64,000 nt of DNA. Source: Puccinellia tenuiflora. Lineage: Eukaryota > Streptophyta > Magnoliopsida > Poales > Poaceae. Numbering within the stretch: the first letter of the stretch is position 1; each line of letters starts with the position of its first letter. Below the pieces are notes generated by a model. It did not search any database. It was not told where the DNA came from and saw nothing but the letters and a program-made list of their open reading frames with translations. The translations under genes and the position numbers were made by a program. Where the stretch lies: positions 356,868 through 420,867 of the forward strand of contig QRDG01000026.1 in the NCBI GenBank assembly GCA_012064385.1. The letters are read 5' to 3'. This document shows positions 10,833 to 21,531 of the stretch, piece after piece.

Positions 10833-11722
10833 AAGGGCAGGGCCTTTTCTCCCAACTTACTAATGAACCGACTGAGTGCTGCGACTCTGCCGGCTAGGCG
10901 TTGTACTTCATGAAGTTTGGTCGGTGCAGGCATGTCGAGTATGTTCTGCACCTTCTCAGGGTTGGCTTCGATTCCTCTCGCAGAGACAAGGTACCCCAGT
11001 AGTTCTCCGGCTGGGACGCCGAAGACGCACTTTTCTGGTTTAACTTGATCTGGTACTCGTTAAGCGCATCGAAGACCTTGCGGAGGTCGTCGATGAGGCT
11101 GTCCTCTGTGCGGGTGGTGACGACTATGTCATCGACGTAGACCTGGACGATCTGTCCTATGAGCTCCTTCAAGCAGGCCTGCATCGTGCGCTGGTATGTG
11201 GCTCCAGCGTTCTTCAACCCGAAGGGCATCATCTGGTAACAGAATACACCGTGTGGTGTGATGAACGCCGTCTTCTCCTGGTCCTCGACTTTCATCCTGA
11301 TCTGCTGGTACCCAGAGTAGGCATCCAGGAAGGATAGGCGTGCACAGCCTGCAGTCGAATCGACGATCTGATCAATCCGCGGGAGCGGAAAGTGATCCTT
11401 GGGGCAGCATTTGTTGATGGCGGTGAAGTCGACGCACATGCGGAGTTTCTTCGTCTTCTTCTTTTCCACCAGTACTGGTTTGCTACCCACTCTGAATCCT
11501 TTATTCCCGAATAAATCCGGCGTGAAGCAGCCGGTCAATCTCTTTGCTGATAGCATCTCTCTTAGGACCCGCGAAGCGTCTCATGGTCTGCTTGACTGGT
11601 CTAGCGTCTTTACGGACGCGTAAGGAGTGCTCGGCGAGTTCCCTTGGTATACCTGGCATGTCAGAAGGTTGCCAGGCGAATATCTTCCAGTTCTCACGCA
11701 GGAACTCGACGAGCGCGCTTTC
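10833..11722 (-). pseudogene. reverse transcriptase part of pol, frameshifted
   Basis: RT motifs are plain: LRMCVDFTAINK, FLDAYSGYQQIRM, PFGLKNAGATYQR and the catalytic YVDD near 11128-11148. Damage: the reading frame continues from protease across an in-frame TAG (11723-11725). Single-base losses shift the frame near 11505 and again near 11040. Near 10830 about a dozen codons common in relatives seem to be missing just before the RNase H part. Each break lies within otherwise well-conserved sequence, so this is a decayed or mis-sequenced enzyme and not another family. Confidence 0.85.
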
Positions 11723-14700
11723 CTATGCGCTAGTCAGGCTTGATGACACCCTGACTGTCTTGTCGGCGTCCGTCGGGTGTACCTGATGGGCCCTTGTGTC
11801 GTCGCTTGAGTTGAATGCTGATTCCTTGGATGATTTCTTCCGTGGTGGAAACAGAGTCCTGTCGTTGTCGACTGCCATCATCTCCAGGTGCTCGTCCATC
11901 CCAAAGAACTCAGAAATCCTGCTGAACTCGCGGTCGCAGCTGTCAGACCGGTCGAAGTCGCCTTTCACCGTGATGAAACCCTTTGGTCCCGGCATCTTGA
12001 GCAGGAGGTAGGCGTAATGGGGCACTGCCATGAATCTGGCGAAGGCCGGACGACCCAGTATGGCATGATATTGTGACTTCCAGTCGACTACCTCGAAGTC
12101 GATCGCCTCTCGCTGGAAGTTTTCGGGTGTGCCGAATATGACGTCGAGTGTAACTGTTCCCATGGGCGTGACTGCTTGCCCTGGTACAATACCGTGGAAG
12201 GTATTTGCTGATGGTGTTAGGTTGGATGTTGACCTGTTCATCCTCCTTAGGGTGTCGGCGAAGATGATATTTATACCGCTGCCTCCATCCATGAATACCT
12301 TCTTCAAGGTGTACTCCCCGATCTGAGCTTCGACTACCAGAGCAGCGTGCCCGGGTCGTGGTATCGCCGGCGGGTGGTCCGCTCTGGAGAAAGTGATCGC
12401 TGTTTCTGAGCCTCTCAGGTAATCGGGTACTGCAGGTGGATTGGTGAGTGCTTGGTAGACCTGGCGGGTGATGATTTTCTGGGTCCTGTTGGAAGGACGT
12501 CCCTTCTGTATCATGTTGATCTGCCCTCGTGCTGCCGGGAACACGTTAGCAGGATCCTGCGGCTGTGGCTGTGGTTGTTGTTGCTGTTGCGGGTAGAAGG
12601 CCAGCGCTGCTTGCGCTGGGTTGGCGACTGGAGGAGGAGGTGGCGCCTGAAGGGCCAGCTGTGCGGCTGGCTGTGCCACGGGTGCCGCTTGATTATCACG
12701 CTGTCCGTTTTGAGGTACTATTCGTGCAAACGCCCTGTATATCTTACGCGCCTTTCTGCAATCCTTCAATAGGTGGCGGGATCCCCACTTGCCTGTTTCT
12801 GGGTCCCTGAACATGTGATGCTTGCAAGGTTGCTCTAACTCTTCTTCCTCAGTCAGTGGGCGTCTCCGCCACTCGCGCTTGCGACTTCCGTCTCTATGGT
12901 AGCTGCTGCCACCGTCCTGGTTGTACTGTCTTTCATTCTCACGGGGGGTTTCGAATCCCGCCGCTACTAACTCGATCGAGTCGTTGCCGACGTAACGCGG
13001 CTTCTTCTTCAGGCGCCCTTCTCGCCAGTTGCTAGGTCCTGCTTCTTGCCTCGGGGATCGTGGTGCATCACGAACAGAGTCTTCTCCATCTGCCCACTGA
13101 TTGGCTATCTGCATGAGCTCGATCATGTTCCTCGGCCTAAGCCTACCAAACTCCTCACGGAGATCGCGGCGGTAAACGCCGTGCATGAATGCGTCCATTA
13201 CCCTGTCTTCTGAGGTGGCTCCGTCCATGGTGTTGCGAAGTAAGGTCCACCGCTGGATGTACGAACGGAGTGGCTCGTCTCGACCTTGCTTGCACGCCTG
13301 GAGCTCAATGAGGGTTGTTGGCCTTGCGTATGTCCCCAGAAAACTCTTCACGAAGGCATTCCTGAACTCTTCCCAGGTGCTGAAAGCGTCCCTAGGCTGA
13401 GTGTTGAGCCACCCGCGAGCAGATCCCGTGAGCATCAACTGGATGTACTGCATGGCAGTAGTCGAAGTACCACCTTGACAGCTGCACGCGATGAGGTAGT
13501 CTTCCAGCCAGTCCCTTGGGTCTTGCTTCCCATCATACTTGGGTGTCTCCGCTGTTAGCTTGAAGCCTTTGGGCATCTTCGTGTCGCGGATGTTGAAGCT
13601 GAAACATGCGGCTCCGCGTGGCTCGAAGTCGTCGTCGTCATAGTCATTGGTTTGTGCACTCGCCGCTCGCAGCCGTCGACTACGGTCCACCCTTCTCTGT
13701 GCGACGACGTTACGGACATCTTCGCCTGGCTGCGGCTGTCGCAGTCGAATTGGGGCTGGGTCTGCGAGTGGTGCGGGTTCACGATCGCGGCGGCCTCGAT
13801 TCTCGTGCACCCTTTCTGCTGGTGCTGACTTTGCCAGGACTTCCTCGACTTCCCTGAGGGATTGAATTTGTCGCCTGTGGAGGCGGGCGTGGGCGTCACC
13901 CTCCGGCGGCTGTGTTAGTCGCAGGTAGGTTTCGACCGCCATGAGGGCCGAAGCGGGTGTCTTGGGGACGGGGATTCCGTCCGCATCTTCCGTCATGAAT
14001 GACGACTCGAGATTGCGAGTGAGGTGGACGCGATCAGCTTCTGGCACCCGTGGCATGCGAGCCCTGTGACGTCCTCCTTGCGAGACTTCCTCTGATCCGG
14101 CCAAAAACGAGTGTGCTGCCCTCCTGGCACTCGACGCGTCGGCTAACTCCTTGCGCCGAATCAGATCGGCCTTCTCTTGGCGGACTTGCTCGGACTCCTT
14201 CCAAAGCAAGTATTGGACCGCCAGTTGGTCTTCTCGGGGTTCATCTGGTGAAGGGAACGTGCCTTCGTCCACGTGCTTCATGGCCTGGATCGCCATCTCC
14301 CGAGTGATGGTGAGTCTTGTCACCCTGTCCGGCATGGTCACCTCCAGCGGGTATACGGGTTCCCCGCCGTTGGATCGTGCTGGGCTGGCCATACAGACTT
14401 GCGCGGGGTAAACCCACCGAGTGGGGCTGATGCTCCCAGTCCTGCTTCCTTCGTCTGAGCTATGCTCAGAGTCGAAGATCACAGCGACGTGGCGGGTGCC
14501 ACGGCCACTGCTACTGGCGACTCCGCGATGCGGAGACGCGATTGGCGTAGATTTTGGCTTCATCCGGGGCGCGGACAAGAAGGTCGGGGTAGACTTGTTT
14601 CGCGCTGGGGTTGCAGTAGATGCGATTTTTCTGGTGACCGTGGGTGTGGTCACCGCAGTCGCCATTGGCGCGGTCGCAGACGGTGCTGACGCAGTCGAAG

Positions 14701-15025
14701 TGGACGCGATCTTTGCGGTAGTCGATGACGCGACCGCCGTGGCCGCAGTAGATGCGATCTTCGCGGCGGGTGAAGCCGCGGTCGGCGCAGTCGATGTAGA
14801 TGCTGGCGCGTCCGTCGCGCGCAACGTGGCCAGCGTGGGCCGGAGCGTTCCGCGACTGTCCACCAGATAGCGCAGACTACCGAAGGTAATCCACGTGCTC
14901 TGCTGCACCTCAGCGTACGCCGGGAGATCCGCCGGCGAGTGGTGGACGAACTCGAGGAAGCCGGTGTAGATCGACTCCCTGGCGCTGATGCTGTTCTTCA
15001 TTGCAGATGAGGCCGGCGCAACCAT
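11723..15025 (-). CDS. gag: gag-protease of Tat element copy B, 1,100 aa
   Basis: Begins MVAPASSAMKN at 15025, 21 bp from the PBS. Residues about 75-150 are Ala/Thr/Ser-rich with repeated KIAST blocks. The Retrotrans_gag domain lies at about 500-650 (PRDWLEDYLIACS ... MIELMQIANQWADG). A Cys/His cluster (CKHHMFRDP ... KDC) at about 732-755 replaces a classical zinc knuckle. A retropepsin-like domain around residue 910 has the MDGGSGINIIF active-site motif, where DGG replaces the usual DTG/DSG, as in other Tat elements. The ORF ends at a TAG (11723-11725), after which the same frame stays open into RT. It would form the particle and process the polyprotein. This is the only long intact ORF of the element on this strand. 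Confidence 0.9.
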   Translation of the reverse strand: MVAPASSAMKNSISARESIYTGFLEFVHHSPADLPAYAEVQQSTWITFGSLRYLVDSRGTLRPTLATLRATDAPASTSTAPTAASPAAKIASTAATAVASSTTAKIASTSTASAPSATAPMATAVTTPTVTRKIASTATPARNKSTPTFLSAPRMKPKSTPIASPHRGVASSSGRGTRHVAVIFDSEHSSDEGSRTGSISPTRWVYPAQVCMASPARSNGGEPVYPLEVTMPDRVTRLTITREMAIQAMKHVDEGTFPSPDEPREDQLAVQYLLWKESEQVRQEKADLIRRKELADASSARRAAHSFLAGSEEVSQGGRHRARMPRVPEADRVHLTRNLESSFMTEDADGIPVPKTPASALMAVETYLRLTQPPEGDAHARLHRRQIQSLREVEEVLAKSAPAERVHENRGRRDREPAPLADPAPIRLRQPQPGEDVRNVVAQRRVDRSRRLRAASAQTNDYDDDDFEPRGAACFSFNIRDTKMPKGFKLTAETPKYDGKQDPRDWLEDYLIACSCQGGTSTTAMQYIQLMLTGSARGWLNTQPRDAFSTWEEFRNAFVKSFLGTYARPTTLIELQACKQGRDEPLRSYIQRWTLLRNTMDGATSEDRVMDAFMHGVYRRDLREEFGRLRPRNMIELMQIANQWADGEDSVRDAPRSPRQEAGPSNWREGRLKKKPRYVGNDSIELVAAGFETPRENERQYNQDGGSSYHRDGSRKREWRRRPLTEEEELEQPCKHHMFRDPETGKWGSRHLLKDCRKARKIYRAFARIVPQNGQRDNQAAPVAQPAAQLALQAPPPPPVANPAQAALAFYPQQQQQPQPQPQDPANVFPAARGQINMIQKGRPSNRTQKIITRQVYQALTNPPAVPDYLRGSETAITFSRADHPPAIPRPGHAALVVEAQIGEYTLKKVFMDGGSGINIIFADTLRRMNRSTSNLTPSANTFHGIVPGQAVTPMGTVTLDVIFGTPENFQREAIDFEVVDWKSQYHAILGRPAFARFMAVPHYAYLLLKMPGPKGFITVKGDFDRSDSCDREFSRISEFFGMDEHLEMMAVDNDRTLFPPRKKSSKESAFNSSDDTRAHQVHPTDADKTVRVSSSLTSA

Positions 15026-15045
15026 GATTCCAACGATCTGTTCTT

Positions 15046-15062
15046 TCCCACAGACGGCGCCA
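15046..15062 (-). other. primer binding site of copy B
   Basis: TGGCGCCGTCTGTGGGA on the minus strand, two bases inside the 5' LTR. It is the same as in copy A. Confidence 0.75.
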
Positions 15063-15064
15063 AT

Positions 15065-15482
15065 TGACGAGTAGTGGACTCGGCAAATCCCAAGGTTGTG
15101 TACCCCGGGTTGATTGAGGGGGAGAGAGTATGAACGTTGGTGGCTAAGACGGCTAACAGGGGGCGAGTTTACCCAGGTTCGGCCCCTCGAGGTGAGGTAA
15201 AGACCTACTCCTGCTTGTATGGAATTATCAAGGTGGCTACAATGGCGAGATGCGATCCCGCTAGGGTTTGTGTGCTGCTTGCTTGACCTAGACGACGCAC
15301 CCTCCTGGCCTTTATATCACAGGCCAGGTCTCGGGTGGACGGTGCGGATTGCACGTTACAGAATAAGGAAGATCATCACCGGCTTCACCAGCTACTTGGG
15401 CCACATGGTACACTTCATGGGCCTCTCTTGGCGTGACCCAGGTACTACCACCGTGGGGTACCCGAAAGGTAGCCCCACGACA
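15065..15482 (-). repeat. 5' LTR of copy B, 418 bp, complete
   Basis: Plus-strand ends are TGACGAG and CACGACA, so in element sense the LTR runs TGTCGTGG...CTCGTCA with the TG..CA termini of LTRs. The boundary at 15482 is confirmed by divergence from 2733 onward: here the sequence enters a Harbinger transposase, there the PPT. Confidence 0.95.
15304..15328 (-). promoter_or_regulatory. LTR TATA box framed by an inverted repeat
   Basis: CCTGGCC (15304-15310) and GGCCAGG (15322-15328) flank TTTATATCACA, which reads TGTGATATAAA in element sense. This is the best TATA candidate in the LTR. The same arrangement is present in the other two LTR copies. Confidence 0.6.
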
Positions 15483-15865
15483 CGAGCACTTCTGAATAGA
15501 TGAGAAACCAAGAAGTCCGGTGCAGTCACTCTTAAGCTCAAAGTACTCATCATACTCTCGCACACCATGCACAATGCTCCGGAACAAACCTTTATTCATC
15601 CTGAAGCGCCGACAAAAAGCACCTCATTGTTTACCGGCTGGTGCGCAAAATAATCGTTGAACAAAAGCATATGTCCCGTCGCCCGGTCCCGGTTTGTGTT
15701 AGCCTTTTTCCCAGGCATAGATCCACCGTGTTTGGGTTCGGCTTCCTCCTCCTGCACCATCGCCACAAAAATGCGGATGACCTCTTCATTCTCTTGATCA
15801 TCCATTTCAAGTGCGGTCTGCTCTTCCATCATTTGGTGAAACATTATTTCATCGTCCGAGTCCAT
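15483..15865 (-). pseudogene. Harbinger transposase N-terminal fragment
   Basis: Starts MDSDDEIMFHQMM at 15865 and runs through an acidic region, GGSMPGKK and RDRATGHMLLFNDYFA, which is typical of the plant transposon protein / DDE_Tnp_4 family. One base is missing in a T run near 15617. After the shift the frame continues as CRRFRMNKGLFR ... FSSIQKC and stops abruptly at the gypsy LTR (15482). The family has the catalytic DDE triad downstream, and none of it remains here. Reading stops exactly at the LTR end, which proves the retrotransposon inserted into this gene. Confidence 0.85.
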
Positions 15866-16371
15866 AGCCTAATCAAGGATCAAAATGTCGGAAATCATAA
15901 AAGAAAGGATTGTCGGCAAAAAGCCGAACACCTTGCGGGCGGTAGGGAGGGACTTACTCGTCGCGTCGGTAGGGAAGAGTTTCCGTCGGAGAAGAAAGAA
16001 GGCATGCCTTGCCAGGGAGCGGCGGCGACAAGTGTTGTGGTTGGGGGGCGACAATCGGTGGTGGAGATGGGGACGGCGGAGATGGCTATGTCGAGGGTGG
16101 CGGCGGTAGCACGAGTCGCCGGGCAGGGAATAGAGGATGGAGGGGTGGAAGCAGAAATGACTGCCGGCTCATTTTCGTGTGGCTGACGGGCGGGCCATAT
16201 CTGTCGGAGGCTCGGGCCGGACAGTGTTCGGCACCGCGAAGGCAGCCCCCAACTTTGGAGGCCCTGTTGGCGGTGCCGGACAGGTTTTGAGCTGGACAAG
16301 GCCTTTGCGACCCCCGGTGGGCCGTAATGGAGCTTTAGGGGCCCTATTGCGACCCCCCGGTGGAGATGCTC
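15483..16371 (-). mobile_element. PIF/Harbinger element, 3' half lost at the gypsy insertion
   Basis: The right end is GAGATGCTC at 16363-16371 followed by TAA, a Harbinger-type terminus (GAGCATCTCC inverted) and 3-bp target site. The left end is replaced by the gypsy LTR at 15482. About 500 bp of untranslated sequence separate the terminus from the transposase start. Confidence 0.7.
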
Positions 16372-16374
16372 TAA

Positions 16375-17689
16375 TCTCCCCACGCTCCTCCCCTGCTGCT
16401 ACGCGTCTCTCATACCTCCGCTTCCCCTCCGTTGTCGCTCGCCTGGCATGAAAAAATTGAAAATAGATGCCCCCTCCCCCCCTCCCCGCTAAAATCAGAA
16501 GTTGTCCAACTTATCACATTTACAAATGTCAGCCTGAAACGGCCAGACACATTCTTTTCGAATGCCGATTCTTCAAAGAGTCTGGTGTGCCGTGTCCTCT
16601 TGGCTCTCATGCCGCTTGCTCGTGCAATCCCTAGGATCGGGCGCCTGGCGGCCTCATGTCGTCTTGGAATCCGACCGGTTGAGGAGTTTGTGTCGTTTCC
16701 GGCCTTCCGGGGTACATAATCTGCACTACAGATACAGGACACTCAGATCTCATCAGACGGACACGAGTGTTCGTTCATGTAATCCGGGTCGGCCTCCACC
16801 TCCGGTCTCCAGCGCTCCAGTCTGAGTCCAGCACAATCCCCCTTTCCTGGCACCTCTCTTCCCAGGAAGACCAGTGGCGGTTCCAGTCCAATCTCGCCAG
16901 CGATTCCTCCGCTCTCCTTCCTCTCCGATCGCCGTCCCGGCGTGACGAGGGGAGGGGAGCCTTGGTTCTCGTTCGTGCGTGTGGTTTAGTCTTAGTTTGT
17001 CTAAGTTTTTGTTTAAGTTTTCTCCGTCGGCGTCATGGTGGGGCGGATGTTGATGGTGCTAGTAGGAATAATGGTATCCCGGCCCATGCTCCCGCTCGTC
17101 GGAGGTGTTGCTGACGCCAACGAGAGGCTTGTGGAGTCCAAGCTGTTGGAGCAACTTATATCTGGCGCCGCTTCTTGGCGTGGCAGCGAGGATGGGTTGC
17201 TCTCGGAATGCAGCAGTGTTGACTGTTGCGGATCTGCGGAAGACGGTGGAGGATCCGGCCATCTGAAGGGTGGGGTGGCGTTGGCCCCGGATCCGGCGTT
17301 GAAGAGGCTCAGAGGGCTCCTCCGACCGATGTTCTTTATCGGGCTAGATCCAGTCTTACGGGGCTGGTGGCTATCGTGGCTCGTTAATGCCTCATGGTAA
17401 GGGGTTTCTTCAGCGTCAAGATGTGGACCAACTGCAGGTGTTCTTCTTCTCCGACGACGACGAAGGATGTGGATGCTTGGTAGTTGCGACGATGGTGGTA
17501 TGCAGCAATATAATCGCTTGTATTTTCCTAGTTTTATGTTACTTGTATTTGTCTCAACTATGTATCCGTATTATTATCAATACAAGTAATGTATGTCTAC
17601 GGGCGCACAATGTAAAAAAAAAAAAAAATTGTGACGTCGCTTCGTCCTCTCCCCGCGTCCACTCCCCTTTTCACTAAAATCACGGCGCC
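16375..17689. other. no recognisable gene; poly(A)-tailed retroposed sequence ends at 17628
   Basis: ORFs in this stretch are unconvincing. A run of 15 A at 17614-17628, preceded by a transcript-like 3' end (TTATTATCAATACAAG), suggests a retroposed transcript on the plus strand whose 5' end I cannot place. I found no convincing target duplication. It ends about 60 bp before the ATG of the NBS-LRR gene and so occupies that gene's proximal promoter. Confidence 0.4.
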
Positions 17690-19331
17690 ATGGCAACCGC
17701 GACCGCCGCCGGCGCCATAGACGGGATCCAAGGTCGGCTCGAATCTGGTGCCGTAAGGCGGGGGCTTCCATCCAAGTTCGACGAGATCTTGGATTATCTC
17801 AAGTTTCCCCTGTGCACGTTGCGGTTTGTTCTGTCGATCTTAACGGAGGACCAATCCTCGGATTCGACCGTGCGGGTGAGGAAGATCAAGAGAGCGCTCT
17901 ACGAGTTGGAGGATCTACTCGACGAGCTTGAATACCACGGCAGCATCAGGCACCAACCCAGCCGCCGGACCTGGAAGGTGAATTAATTGGACTCTCCAAG
18001 CTGCTCCCTTCTCTCTCACTGTCACTCTGTCGCACACGCTAGACATTGGTTACAGCAAGCTAGCATCATCACGCTAATTGAACTGTGCAAACATTTTAAA
18101 ATGATTTTTCGAAGTCAAGTATTGTAGTACTAAGTAACAGAACTGACATTTTTTCAATCATATTTTGCAGGCTACATTGTTATGGTTATCAAGTCCGTTA
18201 CTTCTGCATACAAGTGTTGCCCTTAGATTGGACACAATAAGCAGGAGGCTGCGCTATGTGACGGACCGTTCTGTCAAATTCTGTTCGCGTCAAGGCACTA
18301 TTGCACTTCCTAAGCAACACGAGGAGCAATTTGGATTTGATGGAGCTGCAATCATTGGAAGGGATCGTGACAAACAATATATAAAAGAACTGCTCTTGCA
18401 AAATAATGGCGATGATTTGTCCATCCTTCCAATAGTTGGCCAACCAGGGCTGGGCAAAACGAGTCTTGCTAGGTTAGTTTTCGAAGATGAGGGAGAAGAT
18501 TGGGAATTTGATTTCCGGGCATGGATAAGCCTTGACAAGAACACAGACCTTAAGAAAATTGGTACATGCATTATTTCAGAGGCTAATAAATCAGTCAAAG
18601 GTAGGATACTTCAAGTTTCCAGAGATTATTCTTTGGGTGCCCCCTTCCAGCTTGCTCATGGTGTTCAAGAGATACTTCATAACAGCAGCTGCTTAATTGT
18701 CCTGGACAATCTGTTCTCTATGAAAGCAAACTTGCTTTTTGATTTTAAGGAATTTTTTGGGGACAAACAGAAATGTGCCAAGGTTATAGTGACCACTTCT
18801 AGTAAGCTAGTAGCGGAAGTGATGCCGACTAGTTCATCGTACAACTTGTGTGGTCTATCTGAAGAACACTGTTGGACTGTATTTTCTGAGAAAGCACTTG
18901 CAAACAAAGATGCAACAGTAGATCCACAGTATATTGAAATTGGTAAGAAAATAGTAAGTAGGTGCAATGGAATTCCTATGTTAGTTCAATTTCTTGGTTC
19001 AATGGTGCATAATCAGGGCATGAACACTTGGCTCGCTGCTAGGGATGAAGAATTCTGGAAACTGGAGGAAAGATTTTTCCCTAAGTCGACAATATTTTCA
19101 TCATTCATGGCAATATATTACAGCATGCACCATACATTAAAATTGTGCTTCCTTTATTTGTCGGTGTTTCCTAGAGGTTCTACCATAGACAAAGATGAAC
19201 TTATTCGACAGTGGAGTGCATTAGATTTGTTTGAATCAACACTTGAGGTCTTTTCTGCTTCTCTGCTTGGAGAGATATACACTGAAGACCTTATAGCAGC
19301 ATCCATCCTTGAAGTTGTAGATACGTCCTTG

Positions 19332-19811
19332 GTAAGATGTTAAAATACTACAGTTTTCCTATGACGAATACCAGTTGCTTGCTCTAGACATAACTTCTGT
19401 GCTAGTTACTACTATCGTTACCTCTTCAGTTAGCTACATATCGTTTTAATCATGTAAATGATGCCGGATTGATGAGGTAGACATATAACAAACTATGGCA
19501 ATTGAACACTTAAGTTTGTTATAAACTACTGAGTTAGTACAATGTACTCTCATTATGCTTGCTTATTAGAACATCAGTTCCTTTAGGAAGTTTTTAATGG
19601 ATGTATGCCATACTTGCTGGTCCCTGTTGAGAAATTCATGGGATGTTTCCTGAACTCGTTTTTTATTTTATCTTCAGAGTTTCTTTGGTCTGTTACTGTA
19701 GATTAGTTGTTAGGTAATAATCTTTCTTATGTTCTAAGGTTAGATTATAATGTGTGATTCAGTAGTGGCGGTTAGTTCAATGAAACTGACAGAATCTTTT
19801 TTCTTAATTAG
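19332..19811 (+). other. intron 2 of the NBS-LRR gene
   Basis: Bounded by G|GTAAGA and TTAATTAG|GCC with phase kept. AT-rich, with nothing recognisable inside. Confidence 0.75.
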
Positions 19812-20333
19812 GCCGGGATGAAATGCATCAGTTCTTCTGTTGTTCTTCGCATGAATAATTTGGCGTATGATTTTCTGAGATATCTGACCAGAGACGACGT
19901 CGTACATTTGGACTATGGCACGTCACCAAGTGGTTCTGTAGGGAAGCCTCCTTCCCGCTACGCAACATTGACATGTTACACTGAGGAATCGGCAACTGAC
20001 AAATATTTGGTAAGCAGTGCAAAGGCCGTTTTTTTTTCAGAAATTGTGAGGCAACAAAGCCTGTAGCGGATATGTTCCCGGTACTAAGAAACACACGTCT
20101 CTTGGATCTTAGTGGCTGTCGCTTCGAAAATTACCAGCTTCCGTTGGTCAGCTGAACCATCTAAGATATCTGAACATTTCTGGGTTGAGAATAAAAGCAT
20201 TACCGAATGAAATGGGCTGCCTGCAGAACCTCGAGTTTTTAGATATCTCGAAAACATGCATTGAGGTGTTACCCACGTTTATCGGAACTTTTCGGAAGCT
20301 GAAATATTTGAATATGCATGATGTGATAAACTC

Positions 20334-21486
20334 TTTTTTTTTTTTTGAAACGAGGCAAAAGCTTTGCCTTTATATTGATATAGGAGAAGCAAACAACAGA
20401 AGAGGCCTAAGCCCCAGTAAAGATTACAAAGTCTCCCTCGTTTCAAAAAAATAGAAGCTTCACATCATCCGATGATTTCTGCCAGCTTCTTTGCTCCAGC
20501 AAGGATCCAGTTTCTGCTCTCGCTCTTTATGTGTTGGAAGAGGACGGACGGCATCGTGAATTTGTTGTTGAAGACCCTCGCGTTCCGCTCCTTCCAAATC
20601 TCCCAGGTGATCAGAATGATTGCCGTCTGCATGCCCTGGCGAGATGGGGAAGGAGTCGTGGCTAGCTCCTTCCAATAGTCGAAGACGGTGGGCTTGGTCA
20701 CTACAAGACTGTGGGTGATGGCGGGGCAGTGAAGCCAGAGAGAAGCCTCCGCCCAGATCCTCTTAGAGTAGCGGCACTCGAAGAGCATGTGCCTTCCTGT
20801 CTCGGGTTGACATCTGCACAGCTGACAAACAGCCTGGTGTGGCCATCCCCTGACGGCGAGACGGTCCGACGTCCATAGACGGTTTTGGACAGCAAGCCAT
20901 GCGAAGAAGGAGCACTTAGGAGGGGCCCAGTTGTTCCAAACGATGTTTCTGAAGGAGCAGGAGGAGGCGCCGATGAACTGTGCTTTGTAAGCCGACTTGG
21001 CCGAGTAAACCCCAGAGGTCGAGAGGGTCCAAGTGATGGTGTCGGCAGTTCCGGGGGACAGGGTGATCCCCTGAGTGAGGGTCCAGAGATTGACGAACTG
21101 GGAGATGTGAGCGAGCGTGAAGTTGTCGACGGCCAGGTCCGAGATCCATTTGTAGTCAGCAAGAGCCTCAGAGACGTTTCTGTTCTTTCGCTTGGAGGCC
21201 ACAAAGAGGTCGGGGGCAATGATCTTAGGGGGCAGCCCGTCAAGCCAAGACGACTCCCAGAAGGAAGCTTTGCGACCATCGCCCACCGTCACCCGGGTTG
21301 CAGCACTGAAGAGGCTCTTGTCGATGCAGTCATTCGGTGTTTCAGTGCCCACCCAAGGCTTATCTGGGGAGGCCCACTCATGCCACAGCCATCGCAGCCT
21401 AAGGGCCCTTGAAAATTTCTCCAGGCTTAGGATTCCGAGACCGCCCATGGCCTTAGGACGACACACCTTGTCCCAAGCAACCTTAG
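20334..21486 (-). mobile_element. 5'-truncated L1-type LINE inserted in the LRR region
   Basis: A run of 13 T at 20334-20346 is the poly(A) tail of a minus-strand element. GATGTGATAAACTC is duplicated at 20320-20333 and 21487-21500 as the target site. The element keeps only its 3' part. Confidence 0.93.
20465..21486 (-). pseudogene. LINE reverse transcriptase C-terminus with zf-RVT domain
   Basis: Open frame on the minus strand. It opens with KVAWDKVCRP and GGLGI, typical of the region after the RT fingers and palm. It then carries the zf-RVT region (PPKCSFFAWL, RLWTSDRL, CQLC, ETGRHMLFEC) and the final WEIWKERNARVF motif. The catalytic RT and the endonuclease are absent through 5' truncation. 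The frame is intact, which suggests a fairly recent insertion. Confidence 0.9.
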
Positions 21487-21531
21487 GATGTGATAAACTC
21501 CAAAACTTGCCCCCAGCCCTTGGTGATCTTA

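Larger units (their letters stand above)
2330..15482 (-). mobile_element. Ty3/gypsy Tat-lineage LTR retrotransposon, copy B, 13.15 kb
   Basis: In element orientation (minus strand) the order is 5' LTR (15065-15482), PBS (15046-15062), gag-protease (11723-15025), RT (about 10833-11722), RNase H-integrase (8547-10832), a tandem repeat array (7477-8365), two ORFs on the opposite strand (3695-7384), an untranslated region with degenerate repeats, a polypurine tract (2734-2747) and the 3' LTR (2330-2733). Extra antisense ORFs and repeat-rich 3' regions are known from the Tat lineage (Grande, RIRE2, Ogre relatives). The two LTRs differ at one site in 404 bp, so insertion was recent. The pol region carries stops, frameshifts and a small deletion, so this copy is non-autonomous as assembled. 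It interrupts a Harbinger transposase gene at 15482/15483. The expected left target duplication is lost at the N. Confidence 0.92.

Noticed and set aside
11723..11725. TAG between protease and RT as a programmed readthrough signal
   Set aside because: No known readthrough context follows, and other stops and shifts in pol point to decay. The gag-protease and RT frames being the same leaves a small doubt.
20010..20040. Mini-intron in the NBS-LRR gene (GTAAGC...TTTTCAG)
   Set aside because: Only about 31 bp, too short for a plant intron, and removal leads straight to a stop. A homopolymer frameshift explains the data better.
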